DNA of 64,000 bases from an uncultured Candidatus Melainabacteria bacterium (GCA_934747335.1 CAKVGS010000006.1:1-64000); one strand, 5' to 3'; positions 27,362-36,423 are shown, numbered from the stretch's first letter. Notes: generated from the letters alone by a model not told the origin. Made by a program: numbers and translations.

Positions 27362-28816
27362 ATGGCAGTAAAAGTTTTATTGGTAGAAGATAGCGAAACA
27401 CAATTAAAGTTTTTAAGAGATGGGCTTGTTCAAAATGGTTTTGAAGTTGAAACCGCCATGAACGGTGCTGAAGCTTACAAAAAACTGTTTGATTATATTC
27501 CCGATATTGTTGTGTCGGATATCATGATGCCTGTAATCGATGGCTATCAATTATGCAGAATGATTAAGAATATTGACGAAACAAAAAAAATTCCCGTAAT
27601 TCTACTAACGGTTTTAGACAAAAAAATTGACAGTTTTTGGGGTAAAAAAGCCGGTGCACAATTGTTTTTATCTAAAACAATAGATATGAATGAACTTGTT
27701 AGAAATATTAATGCAACTCTTAGAAGATATCCGCTTACCGATGAATATAAAGCCAATATTGCTTTAAAGGCAAGTGCTGATAATTCTGCCCAAACAAGAT
27801 TAAATACGATTTTAAACGATTTACTACTTAAATCTGTTTTTGCAAACGAGTTCAGAAATTTAAGCGACTTTTTAAATTATGAACGAATTTTAGTAGAAAA
27901 ATTATTTTCTCTTATGAGTTCTTTCGTTGAATACAGCGTTGCAGGTGTGTTTTTCGCCTCTCCTGATGATTACGCGGAAAACATTTTGTACATAGACACA
28001 CTGGGTAGAAACATCAATAAAAGCGTACTTTCGGATGTTCAATACGATTTCTTCAAAAAAATGGAAGAATTCAGAACTCTTAAGAATACTAAGTTTGAAG
28101 TCGTTAGAATTTTGCTTGGCAAAGAATTAAGCTACGAATTTTCTGATTTAAAATCAAAAATCATAATTCCATTGATGTTCGATAAAAAACTTATCGGCGG
28201 AATTTGTTTCTACACGCGTCAAAATATGGATTATGCATCATTCAGGTATTTTGATATTATGATTAGCGAGCTTCTTGCTATATTCAAAATGAAATATCAA
28301 TATACGGAAAAAGAATTTATGTCCGTCTTGGACGGGCTTACCGGCTTGTATAACAGACGCCAGTTTGAAATTGGTTTGGAGCAAGAATACAACCGTACGA
28401 AACGCCACCCGTCAGATTTTAGCCTTGCAATTTTGGATATTGATTTCTTTAAAAAGGTTAATGACACTTACGGTCATCAATACGGTGATTATGTTCTAAA
28501 AACAGTCGCAAGCCTTATGAAACAGGCTTTTCGTAAAACCGATTTACTGTACAGATATGGCGGTGAAGAATTAATCATGATTATGCCTGAAACCAACATT
28601 GAAGGTGCAATTATTCCTGTACAGCGCTTAAGACGTATGATTGAAGAATATGATTTTGACTATAACGGAGTCAAAGCAAAGGTTACGGCAAGTATCGGCT
28701 TAACGATGAATTATCAAGAATTTAATTCTCCTGCGGATATTTTAAAATCTGCGGATGAAGCTTTATATAAGGCTAAAGAGAGCGGAAGAAACAGAGTAGT
28801 GTTACATGAACAGTAA
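27362..28816 (+). CDS. Response regulator with diguanylate cyclase (GGDEF) output
   Basis: The ATG at 27362 gives 484 residues. Residues 3-120 are a receiver domain with the phospho-acceptor Asp53 (DIVVSDIMMPVIDGY). A GAF-like region spans about 180-310, and a GGDEF domain starts at about 318 (MSVLDGLTGLYNRRQF). The active-site motif is GGEEL (400-404), and an RxxD inhibitory site (RKTD, 391-394) sits five residues before it, so product inhibition is expected. It would make cyclic di-GMP under control of a kinase, probably the neighbouring CheA. Its last bases overlap the CheW-type gene by 11 bp. Confidence 0.92.
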   Translation: MAVKVLLVEDSETQLKFLRDGLVQNGFEVETAMNGAEAYKKLFDYIPDIVVSDIMMPVIDGYQLCRMIKNIDETKKIPVILLTVLDKKIDSFWGKKAGAQLFLSKTIDMNELVRNINATLRRYPLTDEYKANIALKASADNSAQTRLNTILNDLLLKSVFANEFRNLSDFLNYERILVEKLFSLMSSFVEYSVAGVFFASPDDYAENILYIDTLGRNINKSVLSDVQYDFFKKMEEFRTLKNTKFEVVRILLGKELSYEFSDLKSKIIIPLMFDKKLIGGICFYTRQNMDYASFRYFDIMISELLAIFKMKYQYTEKEFMSVLDGLTGLYNRRQFEIGLEQEYNRTKRHPSDFSLAILDIDFFKKVNDTYGHQYGDYVLKTVASLMKQAFRKTDLLYRYGGEELIMIMPETNIEGAIIPVQRLRRMIEEYDFDYNGVKAKVTASIGLTMNYQEFNSPADILKSADEALYKAKESGRNRVVLHEQ

Positions 28817-29801
28817 TTTGATTGAACAAAAAAAGAATACACATTTGTATTTTCAAGTTGGTGACAACAAGTACGCCGTGAATTCGGAAAATGTGCTTGA
28901 AATCATGAAACTGCCAGCTTTAGATTATCCGCAAAAACTACCGAACAACATTGTTGGGCTTTTAAAATACAATAATTTTGTTATCAATGTTGTTGATGTG
29001 AGATTTTATTTAAATATCGATGTAAAACCTTATACCTCGCAGAATGAGCTTTTGATAGTAAAAACCGATGAATTGATTTTCGGAATTATTACGGATAAAG
29101 TTATCGGAATTGTACCGTTTGATAGTGCGCTTGTTGACGCAATACCTTACGCTGACTCGTCAACCGTTGTTGATTCTTTGTACAAAATCAATCAGGAAAC
29201 AATTTTTATAATTAATATTTATTCAATTGAAACACTTTTGAAACAACATAAAGACTGGAAAGAAGTTGATATTCCGTCGCTTTTCCCGCAAGATGAAGCT
29301 TCAAAAGCACTGATGGCAAAGCGCACACATGCAATTGTTGATAAGTCTAATATGCGCTTAGCATCAGGGGAATTGCATGTAAAAAACAAATACATTTCAT
29401 TCAACCTGAATAATGATTCTTATTGCATTGCACTTGATTACGTAAAAGAAGTTTTGAAAGACACTTCAATTACCAATGTCCCTGGAACTCCAGATTTTAT
29501 TGAAGGAATTATGAACCTTAGAGGGGATTATATTACGGTTATTAATTTAAAGAACTTTTTGGATTTAGGTTCAACCGTAAATTATGATAAAAAACCCGTT
29601 ATTATTGTAAAATACAACGAACTTAAACTCGCATTGCTGATTGATAAAATTAACGAACTGTTTGAGTTTCAAGATGATGGAGTTGATAACTCGGGTGACG
29701 GATATTTTTCAAAAGAATTTATTTATAACGAAACTTTATATACCATTTTGAATGTTGAAAAAATTACGGAAGATAAAAGAATTGTTATCACAGATATGTA
29801 A
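28806..29801 (+). CDS. cheW: Tandem CheW-domain adaptor protein
   Basis: The protein has 331 residues with two CheW-like domains, about 8-150 (LYFQVGDNKYAVNSENVLEIM ... NNIVGLLKYNNFVINVVDVR) and about 190-325 (YISFNLNNDSYCIALDYVKEV ... PDFIEGIMNLRGDYITVINL). It would bridge the MCP and CheA. Double CheW proteins resemble CheV without the receiver. It is co-translated with the GGDEF gene, which links c-di-GMP output to the array. Confidence 0.9.
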   Translation: MNSNLIEQKKNTHLYFQVGDNKYAVNSENVLEIMKLPALDYPQKLPNNIVGLLKYNNFVINVVDVRFYLNIDVKPYTSQNELLIVKTDELIFGIITDKVIGIVPFDSALVDAIPYADSSTVVDSLYKINQETIFIINIYSIETLLKQHKDWKEVDIPSLFPQDEASKALMAKRTHAIVDKSNMRLASGELHVKNKYISFNLNNDSYCIALDYVKEVLKDTSITNVPGTPDFIEGIMNLRGDYITVINLKNFLDLGSTVNYDKKPVIIVKYNELKLALLIDKINELFEFQDDGVDNSGDGYFSKEFIYNETLYTILNVEKITEDKRIVITDM

Positions 29802-29919
29802 AATCGACTAATTTCAGCTAAAAACTAATATTAATAGAGTATTTTTTGTAAATTTTTATAAAAATCGTATATACTTTGCTTGCCAAATTTAAAACGCATG
29901 ATAGTATTATACTTAAGAT

Positions 29920-30141
29920 ATGAATATTAGTATTAATAGTACAAGCTTCAACGCAAAAATACAATTTGACAATCCCAAGCCGAAATTTCAAAAAAAAGCT
30001 CACCCAACGAGCAACAAGACTTGTTTTGTTCAAAGTAAAAAGTGTTTTTCGTGGAAAATACTAAAACAATTTATATCCGACGCAGGTGTGTTTATAGAAA
30101 AAATAAAAACAATAAAATCTAGTGTGAAATTACCCTCTTAG
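29920..30141 (+). CDS. Small basic protein with N-terminal SFNA tag
   Basis: The 73-residue protein is lysine-rich with three cysteines (TCFVQSKKCF). The start MNISINSTSFNAKIQF matches the N-terminal motif shared across the window. A TATTAT box is 9 nt before the ATG and no ribosome-binding site is seen. I do not recognise a family. Confidence 0.45.
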   Translation: MNISINSTSFNAKIQFDNPKPKFQKKAHPTSNKTCFVQSKKCFSWKILKQFISDAGVFIEKIKTIKSSVKLPS

Positions 30142-30164
30142 AGAGGAAACAGAAAGGAAAAAAG

Positions 30165-30386
30165 ATGAGAATTAATCCTATTAGCGCAACAATGTTTGCA
30201 GGAAAACAAACTATTGCAAAAAAAGCTGCTGCAGCTACATTTGCAACAGCAGGTTCAGCTTTAGCAGCTGATACATTTGTAAAAGGTCTTTCAAAACCGG
30301 TTAAAGAAGCTGATGATATCATTAGAGCAAATGATTCAGACCAAGATAACCCAAGTGATTACTTATCAGACAATTGCTGTGACTAA
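30165..30386 (+). CDS. Small protein with N-terminal tag and an alanine-rich hydrophobic segment
   Basis: The protein has 73 residues and a good AGAAAGG ribosome-binding site. It starts MRINPISATMFAGKQ, followed by the Ala-rich stretch KKAAAATFATAGSALAADTF and an acidic tail ending in SDNCCD. It has two base pairs between its stop and the acyltransferase start, so it belongs to that operon. Function unknown. Confidence 0.5.
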   Translation: MRINPISATMFAGKQTIAKKAAAATFATAGSALAADTFVKGLSKPVKEADDIIRANDSDQDNPSDYLSDNCCD

Positions 30387-30388
30387 TA

Positions 30389-31348
30389 ATGATAACAAAA
30401 GTCGGATCAAATACAAATTTCAATTATTACAAAAGAGGGCAGAGCTTTAGAGCTTCTGCCTCTTTTGCAAATAAAAGCGTCAATACGGCTTACAAAAGTA
30501 TCGACGTGAATTCTGCTGATTTTATCAAGTATGTATATAAAAAAACAAGAAACATGTGTGTCCGTCCGTTTGAAATCAATGTTGAATCAGGAAAAATTAT
30601 GGATATTGTGAATTCAAATGAACCGCATATCTTTATTATGAACCATACTCGACAACAACCAAAAGACATTAATGGAGCGATGTTTTTTAACTCACTTCTG
30701 TATAGAGAATATATTTATCAAAACAAAGCAGAAGCTTGCCCAAGGAGTAAAGTATTTGCAGGTGAAGGGTTTTTAAGACGTTCCAAAATGCCTGATGAAC
30801 TAGAATTTATGGGCGTTGTGCCGATTAACGCTAAAGCAGGAAACCAAAGCGCAAAAGAAAAAAATAGAGAAACTATTCAAAATATTGTAGATAATCTTGC
30901 AGAAGGTAAAATAAATTTCTTTATATATCCTGAAGGTGCAATGGCAATTGTACCGTTTTTACCGACCAAATATAAATTTCAACCCGGAGTTTCTGCAATT
31001 ATCAAAAGAGTTTTAGAAAAGCGCAACAGCATAAATGTTATTCCTTTAGCTTTTGCTCACGATAAAAAAGGAAGCGCAATTCATATCGGAGAAACCGTAA
31101 AGTTTTCTAAAAAAGACGGACAATATTATACAAATAAAGGAAATTCCGAATCGAAATTTTTTGATAAAGAATTTGAGAATTTTTACCAAGGCAAAGACGA
31201 AATTTTGCTGACAGATAACGGACAACCAGTCGCAACCGAAGAAGTCGTTCCTTTTATCTCGGGAATATTGAGTGAAAATCTTGATTGTTGTGTGAAAGAA
31301 GCAAACAATGACCTTAAAAACAGTGGTGGAAAGGTATTTTTAATATGA
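30389..31348 (+). CDS. PlsC-like acyltransferase with N-terminal tag
   Basis: The protein has 319 residues. FIMNHTRQQPKD (His86, Asp93) resembles the acyltransferase NHxxxxD motif but with six residues between His and Asp. FIYPEGAM (about 178-185) matches the FPEGTR phosphate-binding motif, and GVVPI and NVIPLAFAHD match later blocks. Family members acylate lysophosphatidate or other acceptors with acyl-ACP or acyl-CoA. No membrane helix is obvious. The N-terminus (NTNFNYY, then SFRASASF) contains tag-like elements. It overlaps the zincin-like gene by ATGA. Substrate unknown. Confidence 0.6.
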   Translation: MITKVGSNTNFNYYKRGQSFRASASFANKSVNTAYKSIDVNSADFIKYVYKKTRNMCVRPFEINVESGKIMDIVNSNEPHIFIMNHTRQQPKDINGAMFFNSLLYREYIYQNKAEACPRSKVFAGEGFLRRSKMPDELEFMGVVPINAKAGNQSAKEKNRETIQNIVDNLAEGKINFFIYPEGAMAIVPFLPTKYKFQPGVSAIIKRVLEKRNSINVIPLAFAHDKKGSAIHIGETVKFSKKDGQYYTNKGNSESKFFDKEFENFYQGKDEILLTDNGQPVATEEVVPFISGILSENLDCCVKEANNDLKNSGGKVFLI

Positions 31349-31857
31349 CGCTTCGCACACAATTAAAAGCTTTTCGTTATAAAACAGAATATAATTCATT
31401 ACTTTGGTTAAATAAAAACAACAAAAGAACTCAAGAATACCAAGAAAAGGGGTTGAATTTATTGCGCCAAAAAGTTGACAATCTGCCTGATAAAATAGCA
31501 TTTCGTCCAAAGTTTTTGAAAGAATCTTATTGTGCAAAGGTTTTTAATGAATTATATCTTTTTATATCAAAAAGCAATTTAAAAAAGCCGGTTGCTAAGC
31601 GTTTCGACTCTTTGTTTCATGAAGTAGGACATTGGCTGCATTTTCAAAACCTTCCGCCAAAAGAAGAAAGAAAGATTGTTTGGGCAGAAATTGACAAAGA
31701 AAAAGTTAAAAAAATTGTTTCAAAACGCGCATCAGAAAATAACGAAGGTTTAGAATTCGTGGCGGAAGTATTTAAAGGGCTTGTAAAAGGTGAAAAATAC
31801 GATAATTATATTATGGGATTTTATAATCGCCTTAAAGGTCCTAAAGTAAAACAATAA
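31345..31857 (+). CDS. Predicted HExxH zinc metallopeptidase
   Basis: The protein has 170 residues. SLFHEVGHWLHFQ carries the zincin HExxH motif (His92, Glu93, His96), and the later helix EGLEFVAEVFKGL offers a third zinc ligand Glu (137 or 141). There is no signal peptide and no regulatory domain. It resembles small toxin-like or minigluzincin proteins. It is translationally coupled (ATGA overlap) to the acyltransferase gene, which suggests a shared task. No substrate can be named. Confidence 0.6.
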   Translation: MTLRTQLKAFRYKTEYNSLLWLNKNNKRTQEYQEKGLNLLRQKVDNLPDKIAFRPKFLKESYCAKVFNELYLFISKSNLKKPVAKRFDSLFHEVGHWLHFQNLPPKEERKIVWAEIDKEKVKKIVSKRASENNEGLEFVAEVFKGLVKGEKYDNYIMGFYNRLKGPKVKQ

Positions 31858-31860
31858 TCT

Positions 31861-32628
31861 CTATTCTTTATCGACTCCGTTAATTACAATGATTTCAGGC
31901 ACAGCGCCAAATCGTAAAGGCAAAATGCTTGTTCCTAAACCTTTCGTAACAATCATTTTGTTATCCGTTTCTGCAATTAAACCTCTTACAAACTTATTAC
32001 CATATTTAGAAGGTACTATTAATGCCCCGATTAACGGTAAATAAACTTGACCACCATGTAAATGTCCGGCAAGAATCAATTCAACTTTTTCATGCACATC
32101 ATAATAAATATCAGGGCTGTGCGAAAGCAAAATTGTCGGGTGTTCCGTTCCAATAAGCGCCATTTCTACATCGGGAAAGCCTGTTTGAATATCTTCAACA
32201 CCTGCAATAGATAATCCTTCAAGTTTAGTATTTGAATTTTCCAGGACTATTATGCCACTTGTTTGAAGAACATTACGCACTCTTGCTTTGTCGAACTTAC
32301 AATCATGATTCCCAAGAACTGTAATCATCGGTGCTTTTAACTTTTTGAATTCTTTAACCTGCTCTTCAATTGGCAAAGTATATTTTCCATCATGACCTTT
32401 TATAAAATCACCGCCCGATAAAACCAAATCAGGCTCAATTTCATTAATTGTATTAACAATTTTTTGAAGTCTTTTTCTTTCGTTTTTTGCAATATGAAAA
32501 TCACTTACAAAAACGATTTTTTTATTACCAAGTTCTTTAAATGTGTAGTTTTTGATTACAAGTAAATTCGGTTCGATAAAAAATGACCAAATAAAAAGTA
32601 AAGTAATTAGAATTAAAAAATATTTCAT
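31861..32628 (-). CDS. Membrane-anchored metallophosphoesterase (YkuE/YaeI type)
   Basis: The protein has 255 residues with one N-terminal membrane helix (YFLILITLLFIWSFFI). The dinuclear metal motifs are in order: VSDFHIAK, LVLSGGDFI, VLGNHDC, LLSHSPD and LAGHLHGGQ. Relatives of this size include UDP-2,3-diacylglucosamine pyrophosphatase-like and YaeI phosphodiesterases. The substrate is not defined. It is convergent with the zincin gene, only 3 bp apart. Confidence 0.85.
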   Translation of the reverse strand: MKYFLILITLLFIWSFFIEPNLLVIKNYTFKELGNKKIVFVSDFHIAKNERKRLQKIVNTINEIEPDLVLSGGDFIKGHDGKYTLPIEEQVKEFKKLKAPMITVLGNHDCKFDKARVRNVLQTSGIIVLENSNTKLEGLSIAGVEDIQTGFPDVEMALIGTEHPTILLSHSPDIYYDVHEKVELILAGHLHGGQVYLPLIGALIVPSKYGNKFVRGLIAETDNKMIVTKGLGTSILPLRFGAVPEIIVINGVDKE

Positions 32629-32687
32629 AGAAACAGTTTAACATAATTTGTGCTAAAATAAATACGCATAGAATAGGGAGTGAAAAT

Positions 32688-33197
32688 ATGATTAACGAAA
32701 AATTACAAGAAGCGTTTAACGACCAAATTAATAAAGAATTTTATTCTGAATATTTGTATTTAGCAATGAAAGTTTATTTTCAAGAACTAAATTTGCAAGG
32801 TTTTGTAAATTGGTTTGATGTTCAAGTTCAAGAAGAACACGCACATGCAATGGGTATGTTAAATTATTTGAACGAAAGAGGCGGAAAAATTGACCTTAGA
32901 GCAATTGAAAAACCTGAGATTGAAGGAACTTGTCCTCTTACAATGTTTGAGCAAGTTTTAAGACATGAAGAATATGTAACTTCAAGAATTAATCACGTAA
33001 TGGATGTGGCAGAAGAAGTTAAAGACAGAGCTGCGATGCATCTTCTTGATTGGTATATAAAAGAACAAGTTGAAGAAGAAGCAAATGTTGGTGGTGTTTT
33101 AGCGACTTTAAGATTAATTGGTGATGATAAAAAAGCTTTACTAATCTTAGATAAAGATTTAGCCACTAGAACATTTGTTGCACCTATTATAGGATAA
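32688..33197 (+). CDS. ftnA: Ferritin (non-haem, bacterial Ftn type)
   Basis: The 169-residue protein has the Ftn length. Ferroxidase ligands are visible in INKEFYSEYLYLAM (Glu17 region), QEEHAHAMGMLNYL (EExxH) and the Glu/Gln positions in LRHEEYVTSRIN and KEQVEEEANV. It stores iron in 24-mers and protects anaerobes from oxidation. A GGGAG ribosome-binding site precedes it, and rnhB follows after 5 bp. Confidence 0.93.
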   Translation: MINEKLQEAFNDQINKEFYSEYLYLAMKVYFQELNLQGFVNWFDVQVQEEHAHAMGMLNYLNERGGKIDLRAIEKPEIEGTCPLTMFEQVLRHEEYVTSRINHVMDVAEEVKDRAAMHLLDWYIKEQVEEEANVGGVLATLRLIGDDKKALLILDKDLATRTFVAPIIG

Positions 33198-33202
33198 AGC
33201 TG

Positions 33203-33841
33203 ATGAGTTCAGAACTTTTATTTCAATTTGATAAAGATTTTAATACGACAATAATCGGAACAGATGAAGCCGGAAGAGGCCCTGCTGCTGGCGGTGTGTT
33301 TGCCGCAGCAGTTTGTTTCGAAAAAGTAACTGATGCTTTGATTAAAGATTTAGCAATACTTAACGATTCAAAAAAACTTACGGCTAAAAAACGTGATTCA
33401 ATTTATGACGTTATTAAAAACAGTACATTAAATGAAATTGTTTGCGTTGAAGTTAATGAAATCGAAAAAATAAACATTTTGAATGCATCACTTAAAGCAA
33501 TGAACTTAGCTTGCTCCGCAATAATCAGCAATTCTGATGTTATGGTTTTAGTTGACGGTAATAAATTAATCAAAAATTTTAATTATCCGCAGCAATTTAT
33601 TATAAAAGGTGATTCAAAATCAGCTTCAATTGCAGCTGCAAGTGTTCTCGCAAAGGTTACGCGTGACAGGTACATGGAAAAACTGCATGAGGAATTTCCT
33701 ATGTACAACTGGGCGAAAAATGCCGGATATTTAACAAAAGAACATCTCGATGCTATTGATAAACATGGTTTATGCAAATATCATAGACCTTCTTTTTTGA
33801 GAAAGCATTTCGAAAAGCAACTAAGCTTGCTATCTAACTAG
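33203..33841 (+). CDS. rnhB: Ribonuclease HII
   Basis: The protein has 212 residues with IIGTDEAGRGPAAGG (catalytic Asp-Glu), LNDSKKLTAKKRD, DGN and KGDSKSASIAAASVLAKVTRD, all RNase HII blocks. It removes single ribonucleotides and RNA-DNA hybrids. Its end overlaps the end of the convergent small gene by 4 bp. Confidence 0.95.
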   Translation: MSSELLFQFDKDFNTTIIGTDEAGRGPAAGGVFAAAVCFEKVTDALIKDLAILNDSKKLTAKKRDSIYDVIKNSTLNEIVCVEVNEIEKINILNASLKAMNLACSAIISNSDVMVLVDGNKLIKNFNYPQQFIIKGDSKSASIAAASVLAKVTRDRYMEKLHEEFPMYNWAKNAGYLTKEHLDAIDKHGLCKYHRPSFLRKHFEKQLSLLSN

Positions 33842-34080
33842 CCTTCGCTGGCTTCCTTTTTCTGATACCTTGCGGCTTTTGCATTAATTGCATAACAGGT
33901 TGAACAAAGCTTTTGTGACAGCATAAACATGTTACGCTGAATATTTGCAACATCGTTCATTGCTTCAAGCATTTTTTCCGGATTAACCATTGATTCCATT
34001 GCTTCATGATTATCAACTTTTTCATCTGCATACTTTTTAACTAATAATTTGTCAATGTAGTCTCTTGCGCCAACTGCCAT
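33838..34080 (-). CDS. Small helical protein, unknown function
   Basis: The 80-residue protein has GGAG 9 nt upstream. It is helical and charged, with a CSTCYAINAKAARYQ segment containing C-x2-C. It has no recognised family. Its start MAVGARDYIDKLLVKKYA is not like the shared NF-tag. Confidence 0.5.
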   Translation of the reverse strand: MAVGARDYIDKLLVKKYADEKVDNHEAMESMVNPEKMLEAMNDVANIQRNMFMLSQKLCSTCYAINAKAARYQKKEASEG

Positions 34081-34184
34081 AATTTAAACTCCTAATTCCC
34101 TAATTATTCCCTATACATAAATAAAGTATTTTAACGTAAAAAAATTGACTGATTTTTAATAAATGTTAAAATTTTGTAACATTA

Positions 34185-34775
34185 TCATAAAAAACTTGAA
34201 GGTATAAATACATCTTCGTAAACATTACCAATAATAGTTTCTATATCTTTATCAGAAGCATCTGATATTCCTAATTTTTCAAATTCTTTATTTGCAATAA
34301 AAACCTTATCTCCAATAATTGCAATATCGTCATTGGTTTTAATTCCACGATATTTACCAAGAATTGAAGCAAATTTTTCATCAGGAATATTACATTTTGT
34401 ACTCAAAACATCACACATTGTCGAATAAACTTCATTGCTTGTTACACTTGAATGTGGGTCAACAAAAGAACTTTCTCTGCCACCTAATACTAAAGCTTTC
34501 ACTTCACCAAACTTATCTTGAAAATCTTTTACCAAACACTCAAATGCCTCAGCAAAATTTCTTGGATTAAAACCTTCAGGCTTAATATGACCTGCCAAGT
34601 TCATTTTATCTGCGTTCAGCTCAAAGCCTGAACAAGTATGAAACCCCGTCGAAAATAAATTTTGAGCTATTTTAGCGTCTTTTATTGTATAACGCATATT
34701 TTCGCCAACTTCAATTGCCTTTGGTTGACACTGTCTTAACATAGGTTCAATAGATTGCACAAAATTTAATTTCAT
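34185..34775 (-). CDS. Hypothetical protein with a distant CheD-like pattern
   Basis: The protein has 196 residues and an AAAGG ribosome-binding site. FHTCSGFELN followed by NLAGHIKPEGFN places a Cys and a His as in CheD/CNF-fold glutamine deamidases (S-x-C-x-G ... GxH), and KALVLGGRESSF could be a later strand. The similarity is weak and the catalytic Thr is not clear. It could equally be an unrelated protein. Confidence 0.4.
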   Translation of the reverse strand: MKLNFVQSIEPMLRQCQPKAIEVGENMRYTIKDAKIAQNLFSTGFHTCSGFELNADKMNLAGHIKPEGFNPRNFAEAFECLVKDFQDKFGEVKALVLGGRESSFVDPHSSVTSNEVYSTMCDVLSTKCNIPDEKFASILGKYRGIKTNDDIAIIGDKVFIANKEFEKLGISDASDKDIETIIGNVYEDVFIPSSFL

Positions 34776-34867
34776 AGTTTTCCTTTTACTAACAGAAAAC
34801 CTAAAAAATAAAATTTTGCTTTTTTATTAATATAATTTTACAAACTTTAAATTATTATATTAACAAT

Positions 34868-36280
34868 CTATGATCCTGTTACAATATTCTGTGCTGCGAT
34901 TGCCTTATAAAAGCTGATATAATCTACCATGCAATCAAATTCTGTTGAATAAACCAATTTGTTTACAGTTAGTAAATTCTCTTCCATTTGGTTCAAATCC
35001 AATTTTGCAATTACGCCTTGTTCAAATTTGTTTTGAGAAAGTTTAAAATCCTTTTGTTCAAGTTCTTGGATTTTCTTTTGCTTAGCAAGTTTTTCTTTAT
35101 CCATATTAACTGAAACCAAAGAATCGTTAACTTCTTGCATAGAAGTCAAATTAATTTTTTCGTAATTTTTCAAACTTCTTTCATAAGCAATCTTCTTGGC
35201 TTTTAAATTTGCTTTGATTTTTCCACCGGCAAATAAAGGTTGCATAATTGAACCGCCTAAGCCCCAAATCATTTGAGAAGTTGTAAACAAACTTTCAAAG
35301 TGTTTTGCATTGAATAAAACACCACCGCCAAGACTTAAAGTCGGAAGCATTTCTTTTCTTGCAACTTTAACATCAATTCCTGCTTTTTCAAGCATTTTTT
35401 CTGCTTTTCTATAATCAGGTCTTTGCATGATAACATCAGAGCTTACATATTCCGGAATTGAGCCTGAAAATGCCAATTTTCTATAATCAGTTCTTTTGTA
35501 TTCTTCAATGTTATTAGGACTGTCACCAATCAAAACTGCTAATTGATGAAGAAGTTTTGTTCTTTCTTTTTTCAAATCAGTTAAATCAGCAACACCTGAA
35601 ATGTACGCTTTATTTGCTTTTACAAGGTCAGAAGTTGAAACAATACCTTCTACATTACTTACAGACATAATTTCAAAAATTTCTTTTCTTAGTTTTACGA
35701 TATCTTCTTGTAAATCAATCATAGCGTCCATTTTAACTATGTTTACATAAACACTGCCGACTGCTGATACAATTGAAATGTAAGCGGATTGTTCGTCCAA
35801 AATAGAAGCCTCATAAAGCTTTCTTACGGCGGTTGTTTTGTTGTGATTTTTACCAAACAAATCAAGTTCATAGTTAGCAACAAGAGGAAGTGCAAATCCG
35901 CCTGAAGATGGGCCTATAAACTTGCCATATCCGGGGAAAAATCCTGCTTGAATACTTGGAAGTTCACTCGCTCTTTGCATTGCAATATTTTGATAATATT
36001 CATCAATCGTTAATGTTGCCATTTTTAAATCTTTATTATTTTCAACAGCTTTAACAATATAATCATTTAGATATTCATCATTAAATTGCGCCCACCAGCC
36101 AAGATTAACGTATTCATACTTGTTTTTGGTCGGTTTAACTTTGTCAACTTTCTTCTTTTTGTTTTTATCAACAGATTGTTCTGCGCCTGCTTTCAAAACT
36201 GTTTTTTGTGCAGCCAAAACAGGCACTGCATTTCCAACCGTTAGTGACATTAATATAGCTAGTGATAATAACTTTTTCAT
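34868..36280 (-). CDS. TolC-like outer-membrane efflux protein
   Basis: The protein has 470 residues with a signal peptide (MKKLLSLAILMSLTVGNAVPVLA). It shows two OEP repeats: the conserved YELDLFGKNHNKTTAVRKLYEA region, and later the QRPDYRKAEKMLEKAGIDVKVARKEMLPTLSLGG block typical of outer-membrane factors. It would form the trimeric exit duct of an RND, ABC or MFS efflux pump or type I secretion. No inner-membrane partner or adaptor is adjacent. Its promoter is overlapped by a palindrome (36342-36357), so it is probably repressed. Confidence 0.88.
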   Translation of the reverse strand: MKKLLSLAILMSLTVGNAVPVLAAQKTVLKAGAEQSVDKNKKKKVDKVKPTKNKYEYVNLGWWAQFNDEYLNDYIVKAVENNKDLKMATLTIDEYYQNIAMQRASELPSIQAGFFPGYGKFIGPSSGGFALPLVANYELDLFGKNHNKTTAVRKLYEASILDEQSAYISIVSAVGSVYVNIVKMDAMIDLQEDIVKLRKEIFEIMSVSNVEGIVSTSDLVKANKAYISGVADLTDLKKERTKLLHQLAVLIGDSPNNIEEYKRTDYRKLAFSGSIPEYVSSDVIMQRPDYRKAEKMLEKAGIDVKVARKEMLPTLSLGGGVLFNAKHFESLFTTSQMIWGLGGSIMQPLFAGGKIKANLKAKKIAYERSLKNYEKINLTSMQEVNDSLVSVNMDKEKLAKQKKIQELEQKDFKLSQNKFEQGVIAKLDLNQMEENLLTVNKLVYSTEFDCMVDYISFYKAIAAQNIVTGS

Positions 36281-36318
36281 ATCTTATTCTCTTTCTAAAA
36301 TTAAAATATTTATTTTAT

Positions 36319-36357
36319 TACTAAAAATAATATCACAAGTGTGTTGCATTTGCAACA
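36319..36357 (-). promoter_or_regulatory. tolC-like promoter with palindromic operator over the -35
   Basis: On the minus strand TTGCAA and TATTAT are separated by 17 nt. The -35 lies in the palindrome TGTTGCA-TT-TGCAACA (36342-36357), and a further half-site ATGTTGTA follows it. Position and symmetry fit a TetR- or MarR-type repressor site. Confidence 0.6.
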
Positions 36358-36423
36358 TGTTGTAAAAATAACATACTTTAAATAGAGGATTGATTTTATT
36401 TTTGAAATTTTCCACATCTTCCG

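Noticed and set aside
30389..31348. A Sec signal peptide on the acyltransferase
   Set aside because: The N-terminus is polar and lacks a hydrophobic core; it carries tag-like elements instead.
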